From the NCBI GenBank assembly GCA_026537415.1, contig JAFNMF010000001.1, forward strand, positions 427,572-491,571: a stretch of 64,000 bases of DNA, read 5' to 3'. Both the position numbers and the translations under genes were made by a program. Below are positions 1 through 9,476 of the stretch, one piece after another. Position 1 is the stretch's first letter. Every line of letters starts with the position of its first letter. Below the pieces are notes generated by a model. The model did no database searches and was not told the DNA's origin. It worked only from the letters and a program-made list of their open reading frames with translations. This DNA is from Acetobacteraceae bacterium B3987 (lineage in GTDB: Bacteria > Pseudomonadota > Alphaproteobacteria > Acetobacterales > Acetobacteraceae).

Positions 1-700
1 CACTTGGCCCGAAGGAGCCAAATTGTCCCGTATTGGTGGGGATGAAAGGATGGAGGTTAGCGGACTTGATGTGCGGTAAGCAGATGGCCGTCACGCTGCC
101 GATAATCAAGAGTTTGAGCGTGACGATTGCCATGTTGATTTTGCTAGACCCTCTGGTGCCACACATCAGCAGTCCGGTTACAGCGAAGATGATGAAAATG
201 GCAGGGGCATTGAACCAAGCCCGGACAAATTGCCCGTCCGGCATCATGATAGAGGCCCCTGTGGGGGCTAATAGGCGGGGGTCAAGCGGAATACCGATTT
301 GATGTAGTAGAGTGCCAAAATAGCCGGACCAGCTTGCGGCCACGGTGGAAGCATTGACCGTATATTCCAGAATGAGATCCCAGCCGATGATCCAGGCAAT
401 ACCTTCCCCCATCGAGGTATAGGCATAGGTATAGGCAGAGCCTGCTTCAGGAATCATGCCAGCCAGTTCGGCGTAACAGAGGCCAGCAAAGGCGCAGGCA
501 ATGGCAGCGATGACGAAGGAGAGCGTTACGGCTGGGCCAGCATATTGCCCAGCGGCAACGCCTGTCATGGAGAACAGGCCCGCACCAACGGTAACACCAA
601 CCCCAAGGGCAATCAGTTGCCACGGGCCCAGTACACGGTGCAGCCCCATATTGGGGGCTACTGTCTGTATTGGTTTGGTACGCCAGAAAGGCCGTCTCAT
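1..700 (-). CDS. APC-family amino acid permease (3' end beyond window)
   Basis: The reading frame opens at the ATG at 700 (MRRPFWRTK) and stays open to base 1, so the C-terminal half lies outside the window. The visible ~233 residues have the APC-superfamily core: the first helix GVGVTVGAGLF, then FAGLCYAELAGMIPEAGSAY and WIIGWDLILEYTV. It should be an inner-membrane proton-coupled amino acid importer or exchanger of the YfnA/CAT type; the substrate cannot be read from sequence. It is the last of three consecutive same-strand paralogues and begins only 50 bp after the stop of the middle one, so they may be co-transcribed. It is shorter before the first helix than a typical CAT transporter. 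Confidence 0.85.
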   Translation of the reverse strand, partial: MRRPFWRTKPIQTVAPNMGLHRVLGPWQLIALGVGVTVGAGLFSMTGVAAGQYAGPAVTLSFVIAAIACAFAGLCYAELAGMIPEAGSAYTYAYTSMGEGIAWIIGWDLILEYTVNASTVAASWSGYFGTLLHQIGIPLDPRLLAPTGASIMMPDGQFVRAWFNAPAIFIIFAVTGLLMCGTRGSSKINMAIVTLKLLIIGSVTAICLPHIKSANLHPFIPTNTGQFGSFGPS

Positions 701-750
701 GCACTCTGCTCCACGATATTGCAATGTCGTCTGGAAAAGGGAGGAGACAT

Positions 751-2193
751 TCAGCCGTCCGCCCTGAGATGACTGTGCCGTATGCTATAAGCGAAATAAA
801 TGACGGCACCAATGGTTAACCAAAGAATTAGACGCACCCATGTAATGAGGCTCATGGAGAGCATCACGCTGCCGCAAGAAATGATGCCCAAAGTCGGAAT
901 TAACAGAGGGCCGCCGGGAAGGCGGAAGGTGCGGGGAGCATCAGGTGCCGTGAAGCGCAGGGCGATGACACCTGCACAGACAATGACAAAAGCGGTCAGA
1001 GTCCCAATGGAAGCCATATTGGCCAGAATGTCGATAGGTAAGCAGCAGGCCAGCAGGCCGCTTGCAAGGAAGCTAAGCATATGGCTGGGGACTGGTGTAT
1101 GGCTCTTGGGGTGCATCCGGCGGAAGAAGGCAGGCAGTAGACCATCCTGTGACATGCTCATCAGGATGCGGCTTTGGCCCATCAAGAGGCCGTAAACGAC
1201 CGAGACATATCCAAGGCAGATGCCCCCTTTGATAAACAGGCTGAGCCACGGCAGATTGACGACATCCATAACAGTGGCAACCGGGCTCGGGTCATGAGCA
1301 AAATGGTGATAATCCACCACGCCAACCAGCACAGCAGACACGATGACATAGACGATGGCACAAATGATCTGACTGCCCAGAATGGCAATTGGCATCGCCC
1401 GTTGAGGATTCTTCGTGTCATGAGCAGCCGTGGAGACGATGTCGAAGCCGATATAGGCCAAAAAGGCCATTCCAGCGGCGCGCATCACGCCACTGAAGCC
1501 GAATTCGCCGTAATGGCCTTCGTTTGGCGGGATGAAGGGGTGAAAATGGGCCATTTGAATGTGCGGAAGGCAGGCGACAACCAGGCCGACCAGCACACAG
1601 ACCTTAATCCCCACAATGAGGCCGTTCATCCGGGCAGATTCTTTCGTACCCCGTGTCAGCATGATGGTGACGAGCCAGAGAATGAACAAACAGGGCGCAT
1701 TGAACCATGCACGGGCCATATGTCCGTCAGGCAATTCAACCAGCGTCATGGGGGCGTGTAAGAGCCTCGGGTCTATGATGATACCCCAGTCCTTGAGGAA
1801 AGAGGTCATGTACCCTGACCAGCTGGAGGCCACAGCAGCCGTACTGACGGTATATTCAAGGATTAGGTCCCAGCCGATGACCCATGCCACGAACTCGCCC
1901 AGAGCGGCATAGGCGTAGGAATAGGCTGACCCTCCAGAAGGAATCATCCCGGCCAGTTCTGCATAGCAGAGGCCAGCAAAGCTGGCAGCTACGGCAGCGA
2001 TGAGGAAGGCAAGAGGAATGGCCGGACCGGCATAAAGCCCCGCTGCTACCCCTGTGAGGGAGAAAAGACCTGCCCCGATGGTCACACCTACGCCGATGGC
2101 AATAAGCTGCCACGTGCCGAAAATGCGTTTTAACCCTGTCTGGGTGGAGGCGGAGGAGGTGATGGCTTTCTTACGCCACAGGGAAGACATCAT
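751..2193 (-). CDS. APC-family amino acid permease
   Basis: This 480-residue integral membrane protein of about 12 helices belongs to the amino acid/polyamine/organocation family. It shows the helix-1 motif GVGVTIGAGLFSLTGVAAG, the helix-2/3 signature FAGLCYAELAGMIPSGGSAY and the loop DTKNPQRAMPIAILGS seen in cationic-amino-acid-type permeases. It is the middle gene of a tandem trio and is clearly homologous along its whole length to its neighbours. The start may be M1 or M2 (2193 or 2190). Substrate is unknown; import of small or cationic amino acids is inferred from the family only. Confidence 0.9.
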   Translation of the reverse strand: MMSSLWRKKAITSSASTQTGLKRIFGTWQLIAIGVGVTIGAGLFSLTGVAAGLYAGPAIPLAFLIAAVAASFAGLCYAELAGMIPSGGSAYSYAYAALGEFVAWVIGWDLILEYTVSTAAVASSWSGYMTSFLKDWGIIIDPRLLHAPMTLVELPDGHMARAWFNAPCLFILWLVTIMLTRGTKESARMNGLIVGIKVCVLVGLVVACLPHIQMAHFHPFIPPNEGHYGEFGFSGVMRAAGMAFLAYIGFDIVSTAAHDTKNPQRAMPIAILGSQIICAIVYVIVSAVLVGVVDYHHFAHDPSPVATVMDVVNLPWLSLFIKGGICLGYVSVVYGLLMGQSRILMSMSQDGLLPAFFRRMHPKSHTPVPSHMLSFLASGLLACCLPIDILANMASIGTLTAFVIVCAGVIALRFTAPDAPRTFRLPGGPLLIPTLGIISCGSVMLSMSLITWVRLILWLTIGAVIYFAYSIRHSHLRADG

Positions 2194-2254
2194 GGTGAAG
2201 AAGGTTCCGTGTCCGGTCGGTGCTGATTTGTTCTGGCTGATGTTTCAGACAGAA

Positions 2255-2277
2255 GCGGTGCCCGAAGGGGGCACCGC
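2255..2277. terminator. Hairpin between two permease genes
   Basis: A 9-bp perfect inverted repeat (GCGGTGCCC / GGGCACCGC) with a 5-nt loop lies in the 119-bp gap between two permease genes. No good T-run follows on the minus strand, so it may attenuate transcription or stabilise an mRNA end rather than terminate fully. Confidence 0.4.
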
Positions 2278-2312
2278 AGCCAGAGTGAATCTTCTTCTAT
2301 GGAAGAATATTA

Positions 2313-3773
2313 TCAATTTCCACCCTTACGGATAGAATTGTTGCGTAATCTGCTTTTTCTGACGCCATAAGCGAAATAGACACAGAAACCCAGAGCCAGC
2401 CAGATAAGCAGACGGACCCATGTCAGTGGGCTCATGGACCCCATGACAATACCGCAGGAAACGATGCCCAGCAGGGGAATCACAAACGGTCCACCCGGCA
2501 CACGGAAGCTGCGTGCAGCATCAGGTGCTCGGAAGCGCAGGGCTGTCACGCCAGCGCAGACAATGACGAAGGCGAGTAGGGTACCTATGGAGGTCATTTC
2601 CCCCAGCGTGGTGATGGGCACGCAGCCGGCCAGCAGGGCGGCGGCTACGGCCGTGATGATGTGAGCCGTCCACGGGGTGCTGGTGCCTTTGTGCAGGCGG
2701 CCAAGGAAGGAGGGCAGAAGCCCGTCATCGGCCATGTTCATAGCAATGCGGCTCTGCCCGATGAGCAGCCCGAACAGGACGGAAATGAAACCGAAGGTGA
2801 TGCCGATTTTCACCAGAACGGCCATCCACGGCATATGGATTTTATCCATGGCCGTGGCAACCGGGCTGGGGTCATGGGCAAGGCTACGGTAATCCACTAC
2901 GCCGAGGAGAATGGTGGAGAAGACGACATAGATGATGGCGCAGGTCAGCAGGCTTCCCAGAATGCCGATGGGCATGTTGCGTTGCGGGTTCTTCGTGTCC
3001 TGCGCTGCCGTGGAGACGATATCGATGCCGACATAGGCAAAGAAGGCCATGCCTGCTGCACGCATGATGCCGCTGATGCCAAACTGCCCGAATTCCCCCT
3101 GATTGGCCGGGATGAAGGGGTGGAAATGGCTGGTATCGACAAAAGGCGTACAGACGATGATCAGCCCAATGATGACCAGTATTTTGATGAGCACTACCAG
3201 CGAGTTTAGGCGCACGGAGAAGTTCGTGCCCCGCATCAGCATCAGGGTGATGATGAAGAGGAGAAGCATCCCCGGTGCATTGCACCATGCCTGTGCCGTG
3301 TGGCCATCCGGCATGGTAACGGTAGTCATGGGTGGGCTGAGCAGCCGTGGATCAATAATGATGTTCCATCCCTTGAGCAGGGAAGCGATGTAGCCCGAGG
3401 CACTGGAGGCCACGGCAGCCGCCCCGACCGTATATTCGAGGATTAGGTCCCAGCCGATAATCCATGCGACGATCTCACCCAATCCGGCATAAGCGTAGGC
3501 ATAAGCCGAACCACCAGCAGGCAGCATCCCGGCCAGCTCGGCATAGCAGAGTCCGGCAAAGCTGGCAGCTATGGCAGCGATGAGGAAGGAGATGACTACC
3601 GCAGGCCCCGCATTCTGGCCAGCGGCAACCCCCGTAAGGGAGAAAAGACCTGTCCCGACGGTAACACCAACACCCATGGCGATGAGACGCCACGGGCCGA
3701 ACACGCGTTTCAGTCCGTTATTTTGGCTCTCTGGAGGGGGAACTTGTTTGGTTTGCCAGAAGGGCAAGGTCAT
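2313..3773 (-). CDS. APC-family amino acid permease
   Basis: This is the first-transcribed member of the three-gene permease cluster and an inner-membrane amino acid transporter. It carries GVGVTVGTGLF, FAGLCYAELAGMLPAGGSAY, WIIGWDLILEYTV and DTKNPQRNMPIGILGS. I place the start at 3773 (MTLPFWQTK) because it aligns with the starts of the two paralogues (MRRPFWRTK, MMSSLWRKK). The frame also opens at 3791 (MRECPSM), adding six residues. The C-terminus is basic (RKSRLRNNSIRKGGN) and cytoplasmic. The promoter region is shared divergently with glyA. Confidence 0.9.
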   Translation of the reverse strand: MTLPFWQTKQVPPPESQNNGLKRVFGPWRLIAMGVGVTVGTGLFSLTGVAAGQNAGPAVVISFLIAAIAASFAGLCYAELAGMLPAGGSAYAYAYAGLGEIVAWIIGWDLILEYTVGAAAVASSASGYIASLLKGWNIIIDPRLLSPPMTTVTMPDGHTAQAWCNAPGMLLLFIITLMLMRGTNFSVRLNSLVVLIKILVIIGLIIVCTPFVDTSHFHPFIPANQGEFGQFGISGIMRAAGMAFFAYVGIDIVSTAAQDTKNPQRNMPIGILGSLLTCAIIYVVFSTILLGVVDYRSLAHDPSPVATAMDKIHMPWMAVLVKIGITFGFISVLFGLLIGQSRIAMNMADDGLLPSFLGRLHKGTSTPWTAHIITAVAAALLAGCVPITTLGEMTSIGTLLAFVIVCAGVTALRFRAPDAARSFRVPGGPFVIPLLGIVSCGIVMGSMSPLTWVRLLIWLALGFCVYFAYGVRKSRLRNNSIRKGGN

Positions 3774-3877
3774 TGAAGGACACTCTCGCATTTTTTAAAC
3801 GTAATTAACCTGTAACGATAGACGCGCTTGGCTCTCGCGCCTATAGAAAGAGAAGAGTTTTTTTGCGGGGAGTATGG

Positions 3878-5179
3878 ATGACAATGTCCAAAAGCACCAA
3901 TCAGGCCGGTCTGCACTCTTTTTTCCATGCCGCTCTTAAAGAGCGGGATCATGAGGTCAGTGCAATCCTGAACGCCGAGCTTGAACGTCAGCAGGACGGC
4001 ATCGAGCTGATCGCTTCTGAGAACATGGCGTCCTTCGCCGTAATGGAAGCTCAGGGGTCTGTTCTGACCAACAAATATGCTGAAGGTCTGCCGGGCCGCC
4101 GTTATTATGGTGGTTGCGTTGATGTGGATAAGGTCGAAAACCTTGCCATTGAGCGTCTGAAAAAGCTCTTCGGGGCCGAGTTCGTCAATGTTCAGCCGCA
4201 TTCTGGTGCCAATGCCAATCAGGCAGCCTTCATGGCTTTGGCAAAACCCGGTGATACCATTCTTGGCATGAGCCTTGCTGCCGGTGGTCATCTGACCCAC
4301 GGTGCCGCTCCGAACTATTCCGGTAAGTGGTTCAACGCCGTGCAGTATGGCGTGCGTGGTGAAGACGGTCTGCTCGATTATGAGGAGATGGAGCGTCTGG
4401 CCCGTGAGCATAAGCCCCGTATCATCGTGGCTGGTAGCTCTGCCTATCCCCGTGTGATTGACTTCCCTCGCTTCCGCAAGATTGCTGATGAAGTTGGTGC
4501 CTACCTGATGGTGGATATGGCTCACTTCGCTGGGCTGGTGGCTGCTGGCATCTATCCGAGCCCGGTTCCTTATGCTGACATCACGACTTCCACGACGCAC
4601 AAGACGCTGCGTGGTCCCCGTGGTGGCATCATCATGACCAACGATGCGGATATCGCCAAGAAGATCAATTCCGCTGTCTTCCCCGGTCTTCAGGGTGGCC
4701 CGCTGATGCATGTCATCGCTGGTAAGGCTGTTGCCTTTGGTGAGGCCCTTCAGGGTGAGTTCAAGGAATATCAGCAGCGTGTGCAGGCTAATGCCCGTGC
4801 GCTGGCCGATGAACTGCTGAAATGTGGCTTCGACATCGTGACAGGCGGTACGGATACCCACCTGGTGCTGGTGGACCTGCGTCCTAAGAAGGTGACTGGC
4901 AAGAAGGCCGAGGCCCTGATGGAGCGTGCCGGTATTACTGCTAACAAGAATGCCGTACCGTTTGATCCTGAAAAGCCGTTTGTGACCTCTGGCGTGCGTC
5001 TGGGTAGCCCGGCAGCTACAGCCCGTGGCTTTGGTGAAGCAGAGTTCCGTCAGGTGGCTCGCATGATTGATGCCGTGCTGAGTGCCGACGAGAATGATGA
5101 CGCCACCTTCGAGCGTGTCCGCAAGGAAGTTAAGGAGCTGTGCGCCCGCTTCCCGATTTACGATCGTGCCTCTGCCTGA
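3878..5179 (+). CDS. glyA: Serine hydroxymethyltransferase
   Basis: This PLP enzyme interconverts serine plus tetrahydrofolate with glycine plus 5,10-methylene-THF and is the main cytosolic source of one-carbon units. The 433-residue chain is the normal bacterial length. It shows the active-site lysine motif [12 protein letters not shown], the N-terminal IELIASEN and the substrate motif [15 protein letters not shown]. The frame is open from a TTG at 3863, but the ATG at 3878 sits 5 nt after GGGGAG and is preferred; the ATG at 3884 is also possible. It is transcribed away from the permease cluster and is probably monocistronic. Confidence 0.97.
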   Translation: MTMSKSTNQAGLHSFFHAALKERDHEVSAILNAELERQQDGIELIASENMASFAVMEAQGSVLTNKYAEGLPGRRYYGGCVDVDKVENLAIERLKKLFGAEFVNVQPHSGANANQAAFMALAKPGDTILGMSLAAGGHLTHGAAPNYSGKWFNAVQYGVRGEDGLLDYEEMERLAREHKPRIIVAGSSAYPRVIDFPRFRKIADEVGAYLMVDMAHFAGLVAAGIYPSPVPYADITTSTTHKTLRGPRGGIIMTNDADIAKKINSAVFPGLQGGPLMHVIAGKAVAFGEALQGEFKEYQQRVQANARALADELLKCGFDIVTGGTDTHLVLVDLRPKKVTGKKAEALMERAGITANKNAVPFDPEKPFVTSGVRLGSPAATARGFGEAEFRQVARMIDAVLSADENDDATFERVRKEVKELCARFPIYDRASA

Positions 5180-5195
5180 TTAAGGCTGGCATTGA

Positions 5196-5223
5196 AAGGG
5201 CATGGTGTGACAGCCATGCCCTT
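5196..5223. terminator. Hairpin between convergent glyA and DEAD-box helicase genes
   Basis: A 10-bp perfect stem (AAGGGCATGG / CCATGCCCTT) with an 8-nt loop lies 16 bp after the glyA stop. It has no clear T-run, so the assignment as terminator is moderate. Confidence 0.55.
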
Positions 5224-5240
5224 CCGAAGGAGGGCCGTTT

Positions 5241-6398
5241 TTAAAGCGTTTCCGCCGTGATGATGCGGATGCGGTATTGGATGTGCTTTTCGATGTCCCG
5301 CAGGCGGGCCCGTTCTTCCAACGTGGCGAAGGTGATAGCCCGCCCTTGCTTTCCGGCACGGGCTGTTCGGCCGATACGGTGAATGTAGAGTTCTGGCGTC
5401 TGAGGCAGGTCCATGTTCACGACCAGCTGGATGTCATCAATGTCCAATCCACGGGCGGCAATGTCGGTCGTAACAAGGATGGACCCAGCCTGCGTCTGAT
5501 AGCGTTCCAGCGTTTTCTTTCTGTCCCCCTGCGTTTGTCCCCCATGAAGGGCAATGGCCTTATACTGGGCTTTTCTCAGCATCTTTGCGACAGAATCTGC
5601 TTTTTGCTTTGTCTTCGTAAAAATGATGGCACGGCCAGTTTTGGCATCAGCCTGTATTTTTGACTGTTTCAGTACTGTCAGGAGCAGAGGCTCTTTCTGT
5701 GCTTCCGTGATGAAGAGAGCCTGCTGGCGGATGCGGCGGGGTGTGACCTCTTCTTCACCGGGTTCGACACGGATAGGGTCTTTCGTGACCCGTTTTGCCA
5801 GTGCCATGACAGGCTCCGGCAGGGTGGCAGAGCAGAAAATGGTTTGGGGGCGGTCGGCAATATAGGGCACGAGGGCCGTCATGCTGGCGGAGAATTCTTC
5901 ATCAAGAAGACGGTCGGCCTCATCCAGAACCAGATAGATGATATGTTCTAGCGACAGCTCGCCTTTTTCCACAAAGTCCAGAAGCCGCCCGTGTGTGGCG
6001 ACAATGATGTCGGCCCCTTGTGCTAAAGAAAGAGCCTGTTGCTCACGAGGCACGCCACCGCAGATCACTCGTGTGCGAAGGGGAAGCTGGCGACCAAGCT
6101 GGCGGCAGACACCGGCTGTCTGCATGGCGAGGTCTCGGGTTGGTTCCAGTATCAGAACTCGAGGGATGGAATCGGGGGTTTCTTCCTGCTTGATGCTGGC
6201 CAGTTTCTGGAGGGCAGGGAGGACAAAGGCAGCAGTTTTTCCCGTTCCGGTCTGTCCAGGCAGAAGAACGTCACGGCCTGCCAGAAGAGGGGGGATACCC
6301 TGCTGCTGGATAGGCGTTGGCTTTGCCATGCCGGCTTTATGGGCTGCTTGAGCTAGCTGGTCGGAAAGGCCAAGGTCCGTGAAATCTGGTTGTGTCAT
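5241..6398 (-). CDS. DEAD-box ATP-dependent RNA helicase (RhlE/SrmB type)
   Basis: This 385-residue superfamily-2 RNA helicase is likely involved in ribosome assembly or RNA turnover. In order it shows a Q-motif region (KPTPIQQQGIPPLLAGRDV), motif I GQTGTGKTAAF, Ia EPTRDLA, II VLDEADR, III SAT, V TTDIAARGLDI and VI HRIGRTARAG. It stops soon after motif VI and so lacks the long basic or glycine-rich tail common in RhlE and CsdA. It is convergent with glyA and divergent from the ELM1-like gene, whose ATG is 68 bp away. Confidence 0.93.
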   Translation of the reverse strand: MTQPDFTDLGLSDQLAQAAHKAGMAKPTPIQQQGIPPLLAGRDVLLPGQTGTGKTAAFVLPALQKLASIKQEETPDSIPRVLILEPTRDLAMQTAGVCRQLGRQLPLRTRVICGGVPREQQALSLAQGADIIVATHGRLLDFVEKGELSLEHIIYLVLDEADRLLDEEFSASMTALVPYIADRPQTIFCSATLPEPVMALAKRVTKDPIRVEPGEEEVTPRRIRQQALFITEAQKEPLLLTVLKQSKIQADAKTGRAIIFTKTKQKADSVAKMLRKAQYKAIALHGGQTQGDRKKTLERYQTQAGSILVTTDIAARGLDIDDIQLVVNMDLPQTPELYIHRIGRTARAGKQGRAITFATLEERARLRDIEKHIQYRIRIITAETL

Positions 6399-6466
6399 GA
6401 AGATCAGTCTTGTCAGAAGGAGGATGTTGGTGTGATGGACAGGACCATACCCGGAGGAGGTCAGGA

Positions 6467-7417
6467 ATGCACGCAGCCATCATAGCCGAAGATTTCGCTG
6501 GGATGAGGTCTCAGGGGAGAGGTCTGGCAGAAAGGGCGGGTTTTTCATGGGCGTTTCACCCTGTTGTTATCAACAAGGAAAAACTGATCTCACGTCTGCC
6601 TGTTCGTTTCTGGCCACATTCTCTGGGTCTGTTTGCCCCATTCAGCCTTTCTTCTGCGACCCGCCTCATCATTAGTGTGGGGGGGAAAGGGGCTGTCGCC
6701 GGGGCGGCTTTGGGGAAACACTATGGATTGCCTGTAGTGCAGATACAGCATCCACGAGCGAGATTGTCGCCTTATGCTCTTATTGTGGCCAGTCGGCATG
6801 ATCGCCTTGTGGGGCCGAATGTGCTTTCAGTCCGCACGGCGATGCATGACGTCACACCGGCCCGTCTGGATCAGGCTGTCGGGCTGTGGAAGGAGCGCAT
6901 CCGTGCAGGGGCGCAGAAGGTTCTGGGTGTGCTTTTGGGTGGTTCTAACGGGCGGTACAGGCTGGAAGATGCCGAAGCTGTCGCTTTGTCGGACGAACTG
7001 GCTGCATTCATAAGATTGACGGGAGCCCGATGTGTACTGACGCCCTCTCGGCGCACATCCCGTCAGGCTCTTGCCGTTTTCAGGGAACGTCTGGCCCCCC
7101 TGGGGGCTGTCGTGATGGACGGGGACGGAGACAATAACCCTTATATGGGTGTGTTGGCCTGTTCTGATGTATTGGCTGTCACGCAGGACAGTGTTTCTAT
7201 GATGTCAGAAGCAGTGGCGACAGACAAACCTGTCTGTATTCTTCCTTTAAAAGGACGTTCATCCCGGTTGGAACAATTCGTGAGCATACTTGAAAAAGAA
7301 GGACGCATTCAGTCTTCTTTAAGGAATATGTCATTTATGCCCTGCAATAGACTTGACGATACTACATTGGCGGCTGATGAAATACATCGTCGTATTCAAT
7401 TCAGTCAGGAAGGATGA
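6467..7417 (+). CDS. ELM1/DUF1022-family protein (glycosyltransferase-B-like fold)
   Basis: This 316-residue protein belongs to the family named after plant mitochondrial fission protein ELM1, found widely in alpha-proteobacteria, where its role is undefined. Family motifs include an N-terminal IIAEDFAGMRSQGRGLAE, VVQIQHPRARLSPYALIV, a GPNVL segment, VLLGGSNGRYRL, LTPSRRTS and DGDGDNNPYMGVLACSD followed by TQDSVSMMSEA. The start at 6467 is chosen for the strong site GGAGGAGG 6 nt upstream. The next gene begins 4 bp after its stop, so the two are probably translated from one mRNA. A link to envelope or polysaccharide biology is only an inference from the fold. Confidence 0.8.
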   Translation: MHAAIIAEDFAGMRSQGRGLAERAGFSWAFHPVVINKEKLISRLPVRFWPHSLGLFAPFSLSSATRLIISVGGKGAVAGAALGKHYGLPVVQIQHPRARLSPYALIVASRHDRLVGPNVLSVRTAMHDVTPARLDQAVGLWKERIRAGAQKVLGVLLGGSNGRYRLEDAEAVALSDELAAFIRLTGARCVLTPSRRTSRQALAVFRERLAPLGAVVMDGDGDNNPYMGVLACSDVLAVTQDSVSMMSEAVATDKPVCILPLKGRSSRLEQFVSILEKEGRIQSSLRNMSFMPCNRLDDTTLAADEIHRRIQFSQEG

Positions 7418-7421
7418 TCCC

Positions 7422-9311
7422 ATGCTGGATATAAAAACATTTGGTCCGCAGGGTGGTAACGTCCTTTACAAGGCCCTGTCCCATCCTTTGGCTGTTGATG
7501 CGATGCAAGCTCTTGAGCAGACGCTCAAAGGTAGAATAGTGGCTGTGTATGACCCGGATGATTATCTGCCGACAGTTCGTGGACTATACCCGACCATCCA
7601 GCCAGCTATTATCCTAACTCATGACAGCGAACAGGTTGGGCAACCGGATGAGTTAGGTGGCCAGAAAAGGGCCGTTGTGCATCTGACCGAGATTGAAGCG
7701 GATGCGGTGCTGGCCTTGTCCTTTGATGATGCCAGAATGCGTGCCCGTCTTGAGGGTGTTTTGGGAGGGAAATCTCTTTATACGCTGGGCGCAGCAAAGT
7801 TGCCGGATGACTTTTTGCCATATCGGCGGCCTTATCTGGATAAATGCAATTTTGCGACCAATTTTGCGTTTTTCCGGGAGACGGAACATTTCAGCACGAG
7901 GCTGGTTACGGCGAATTATTGGTCGAACTATGGTGCAACAGAGCTTCGTTATTGGCTCCGATTGTTTGATGGTTCTGGTCGCATCCTTGCAGAATGGTGT
8001 CAGGACGTGGAAGACCCTGATGGGGGCGTGGTTATTGATAGCCGTGAGGTGAAGGAAGAGTTCGGTTTGTCGGACTTTACGGGACAGCTTTTCATTCATG
8101 TTATCGGGGCCAGAGGGCATGATGTTGTAAAATACGCTCTGGACAGTTTCGGTCGGAATGGAGATCCTAGTCTTTCTGTCACGCATGATGCTAATGCGTG
8201 GCCTTCCATGCGTTTTGCGACATTACCTGCCCCAGACACAGGAGAAACGGTGCTTCTATGGGTGCAGAATAGTCATGGTACGGCCATTCCTGAGGGGGCG
8301 ATTACGCTGAATCCGATGGGTGAGGAAGATCATCGGGCAGTAGAGCGGGTTGTTGGGCCATATGAGACCGTTGCGGTTGATGTTGGGGCGTTATTTCCGA
8401 ACTTGAAATGGCCGGCTCAACTGGAGCTTCGTGCGGGGCAGCATCTGGTTCGGCCACGCTATGAGGTCGTGCAGAGGGGGCGAACCCGCATTGCCCATAT
8501 GAACGTAGAACGTGCCAATCTACTCCCTGATCCTGCTATTCGTGCCATGTCTCCGTTGCTTGGGCGTGGCTTCGTGCTGCCTTTCCCTGTGCTTGATCCG
8601 GCGGTTTATACGAGTTTCGTTCAGCCTAATCCCATGTCTGAATCACTTACAACCATGCCTATGAGGCTGGACCTGTTTGATGAATTAGGACGGGGCTGTG
8701 GTAGTCATTTTCTAGGAAATCTGCCTCGCAATCACCGGGAAGCCGTTGCGCTGCATGAGTTGATGGATCGCCCCGGACATGCGGAACTGGTTTATGATTT
8801 CCGGGATGGTGGTGAAGGCGACGGCTGGCCTCATGCCTTGATGCGCTATCGATATATTCAGACGGAACATGCTGCAGAAACAAGTTTTGGTGGGCATATC
8901 TTTAACACCATGATGACGTGGCGCAATGAGCCGCAATCCTACGCTGGACCGCCACCGGGTTTGACGACCCGACTGTTCTTGAAGTTGGGGCAGCAATTGG
9001 ATGGTGAAGTGCTGCGGAGTTTCTGTTACCTGATTTACCCAACCTCTTTGCGTGAGGGGCGTAAGCCTTCACATACATGTCTGCATCTTCATGGTGCTGA
9101 TGGCCGTGAATTGGCGCAGAAAACCATCATGATTCAGCCTTCCGGCTCTTATCTGGTGAAGCCTCACGGGCTGTTTAATGCAGAATTGTTACGTCAGGCC
9201 GGAGAGGGGGGGTATGTTTTGATACGGGATTTGACCTGCCGTCTGTTTGGCTATCATGGATTGGAGACTGGGACAGGCCGTTTCTCTCTAGACCATATGT
9301 TTGGGTTTTGA
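7422..9311 (+). CDS. Large hypothetical protein coupled to the ELM1-like gene
   Basis: I do not recognise this 629-residue protein. The start at 7422 (MLDIKTFGPQGG) follows AGGAAGGA by about 7 nt, and it starts 4 bp after the ELM1-like stop. No signal peptide or membrane helix is apparent. The sequence is rich in aromatic, beta-prone segments in the middle and C-terminal thirds. A segment around residues 160-250 (NYWSNYGATELRYWLRLFD) resembles beta-sandwich proteins, but this is not a family call. Tight coupling suggests it works with the ELM1-like protein. Codon use matches the neighbours. Confidence 0.75.
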   Translation: MLDIKTFGPQGGNVLYKALSHPLAVDAMQALEQTLKGRIVAVYDPDDYLPTVRGLYPTIQPAIILTHDSEQVGQPDELGGQKRAVVHLTEIEADAVLALSFDDARMRARLEGVLGGKSLYTLGAAKLPDDFLPYRRPYLDKCNFATNFAFFRETEHFSTRLVTANYWSNYGATELRYWLRLFDGSGRILAEWCQDVEDPDGGVVIDSREVKEEFGLSDFTGQLFIHVIGARGHDVVKYALDSFGRNGDPSLSVTHDANAWPSMRFATLPAPDTGETVLLWVQNSHGTAIPEGAITLNPMGEEDHRAVERVVGPYETVAVDVGALFPNLKWPAQLELRAGQHLVRPRYEVVQRGRTRIAHMNVERANLLPDPAIRAMSPLLGRGFVLPFPVLDPAVYTSFVQPNPMSESLTTMPMRLDLFDELGRGCGSHFLGNLPRNHREAVALHELMDRPGHAELVYDFRDGGEGDGWPHALMRYRYIQTEHAAETSFGGHIFNTMMTWRNEPQSYAGPPPGLTTRLFLKLGQQLDGEVLRSFCYLIYPTSLREGRKPSHTCLHLHGADGRELAQKTIMIQPSGSYLVKPHGLFNAELLRQAGEGGYVLIRDLTCRLFGYHGLETGTGRFSLDHMFGF

Positions 9312-9401
9312 GTGCAGAAATTAAAATAATCTGTACGTTGTCTTTATATCCCCCTTGTCAGAGGCAGTATGTGGGGGTATAAGGCAGCCATCCAAAGAGA
9401 T

Positions 9402-9476
9402 GGATGCGTAGCTCAGCGGTAGAGCACTGCCTTCACACGGCAGGGGTCACAGGTTCAATCCCTGTCGCATCCACCA
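9402..9476 (+). tRNA. tRNA-Val (anticodon CAC)
   Basis: A 75-nt cloverleaf with encoded CCA. The acceptor stem is GGATGCG/CGCATCC, the D arm GCTCAGCGGTAGAGC, the anticodon stem CTGCC/GGCAG with loop TTCACAC, and the T arm has GGTTCAATCC. The anticodon CAC reads GUG (Val). A second tRNA-Val lies at 11,862. Confidence 0.95.

Noticed and set aside
3770-4861. 363-codon minus-strand frame opposite glyA
   Set aside because: It lies antisense inside a certain SHMT gene, has no family features, and long antisense frames are expected from codon bias here.
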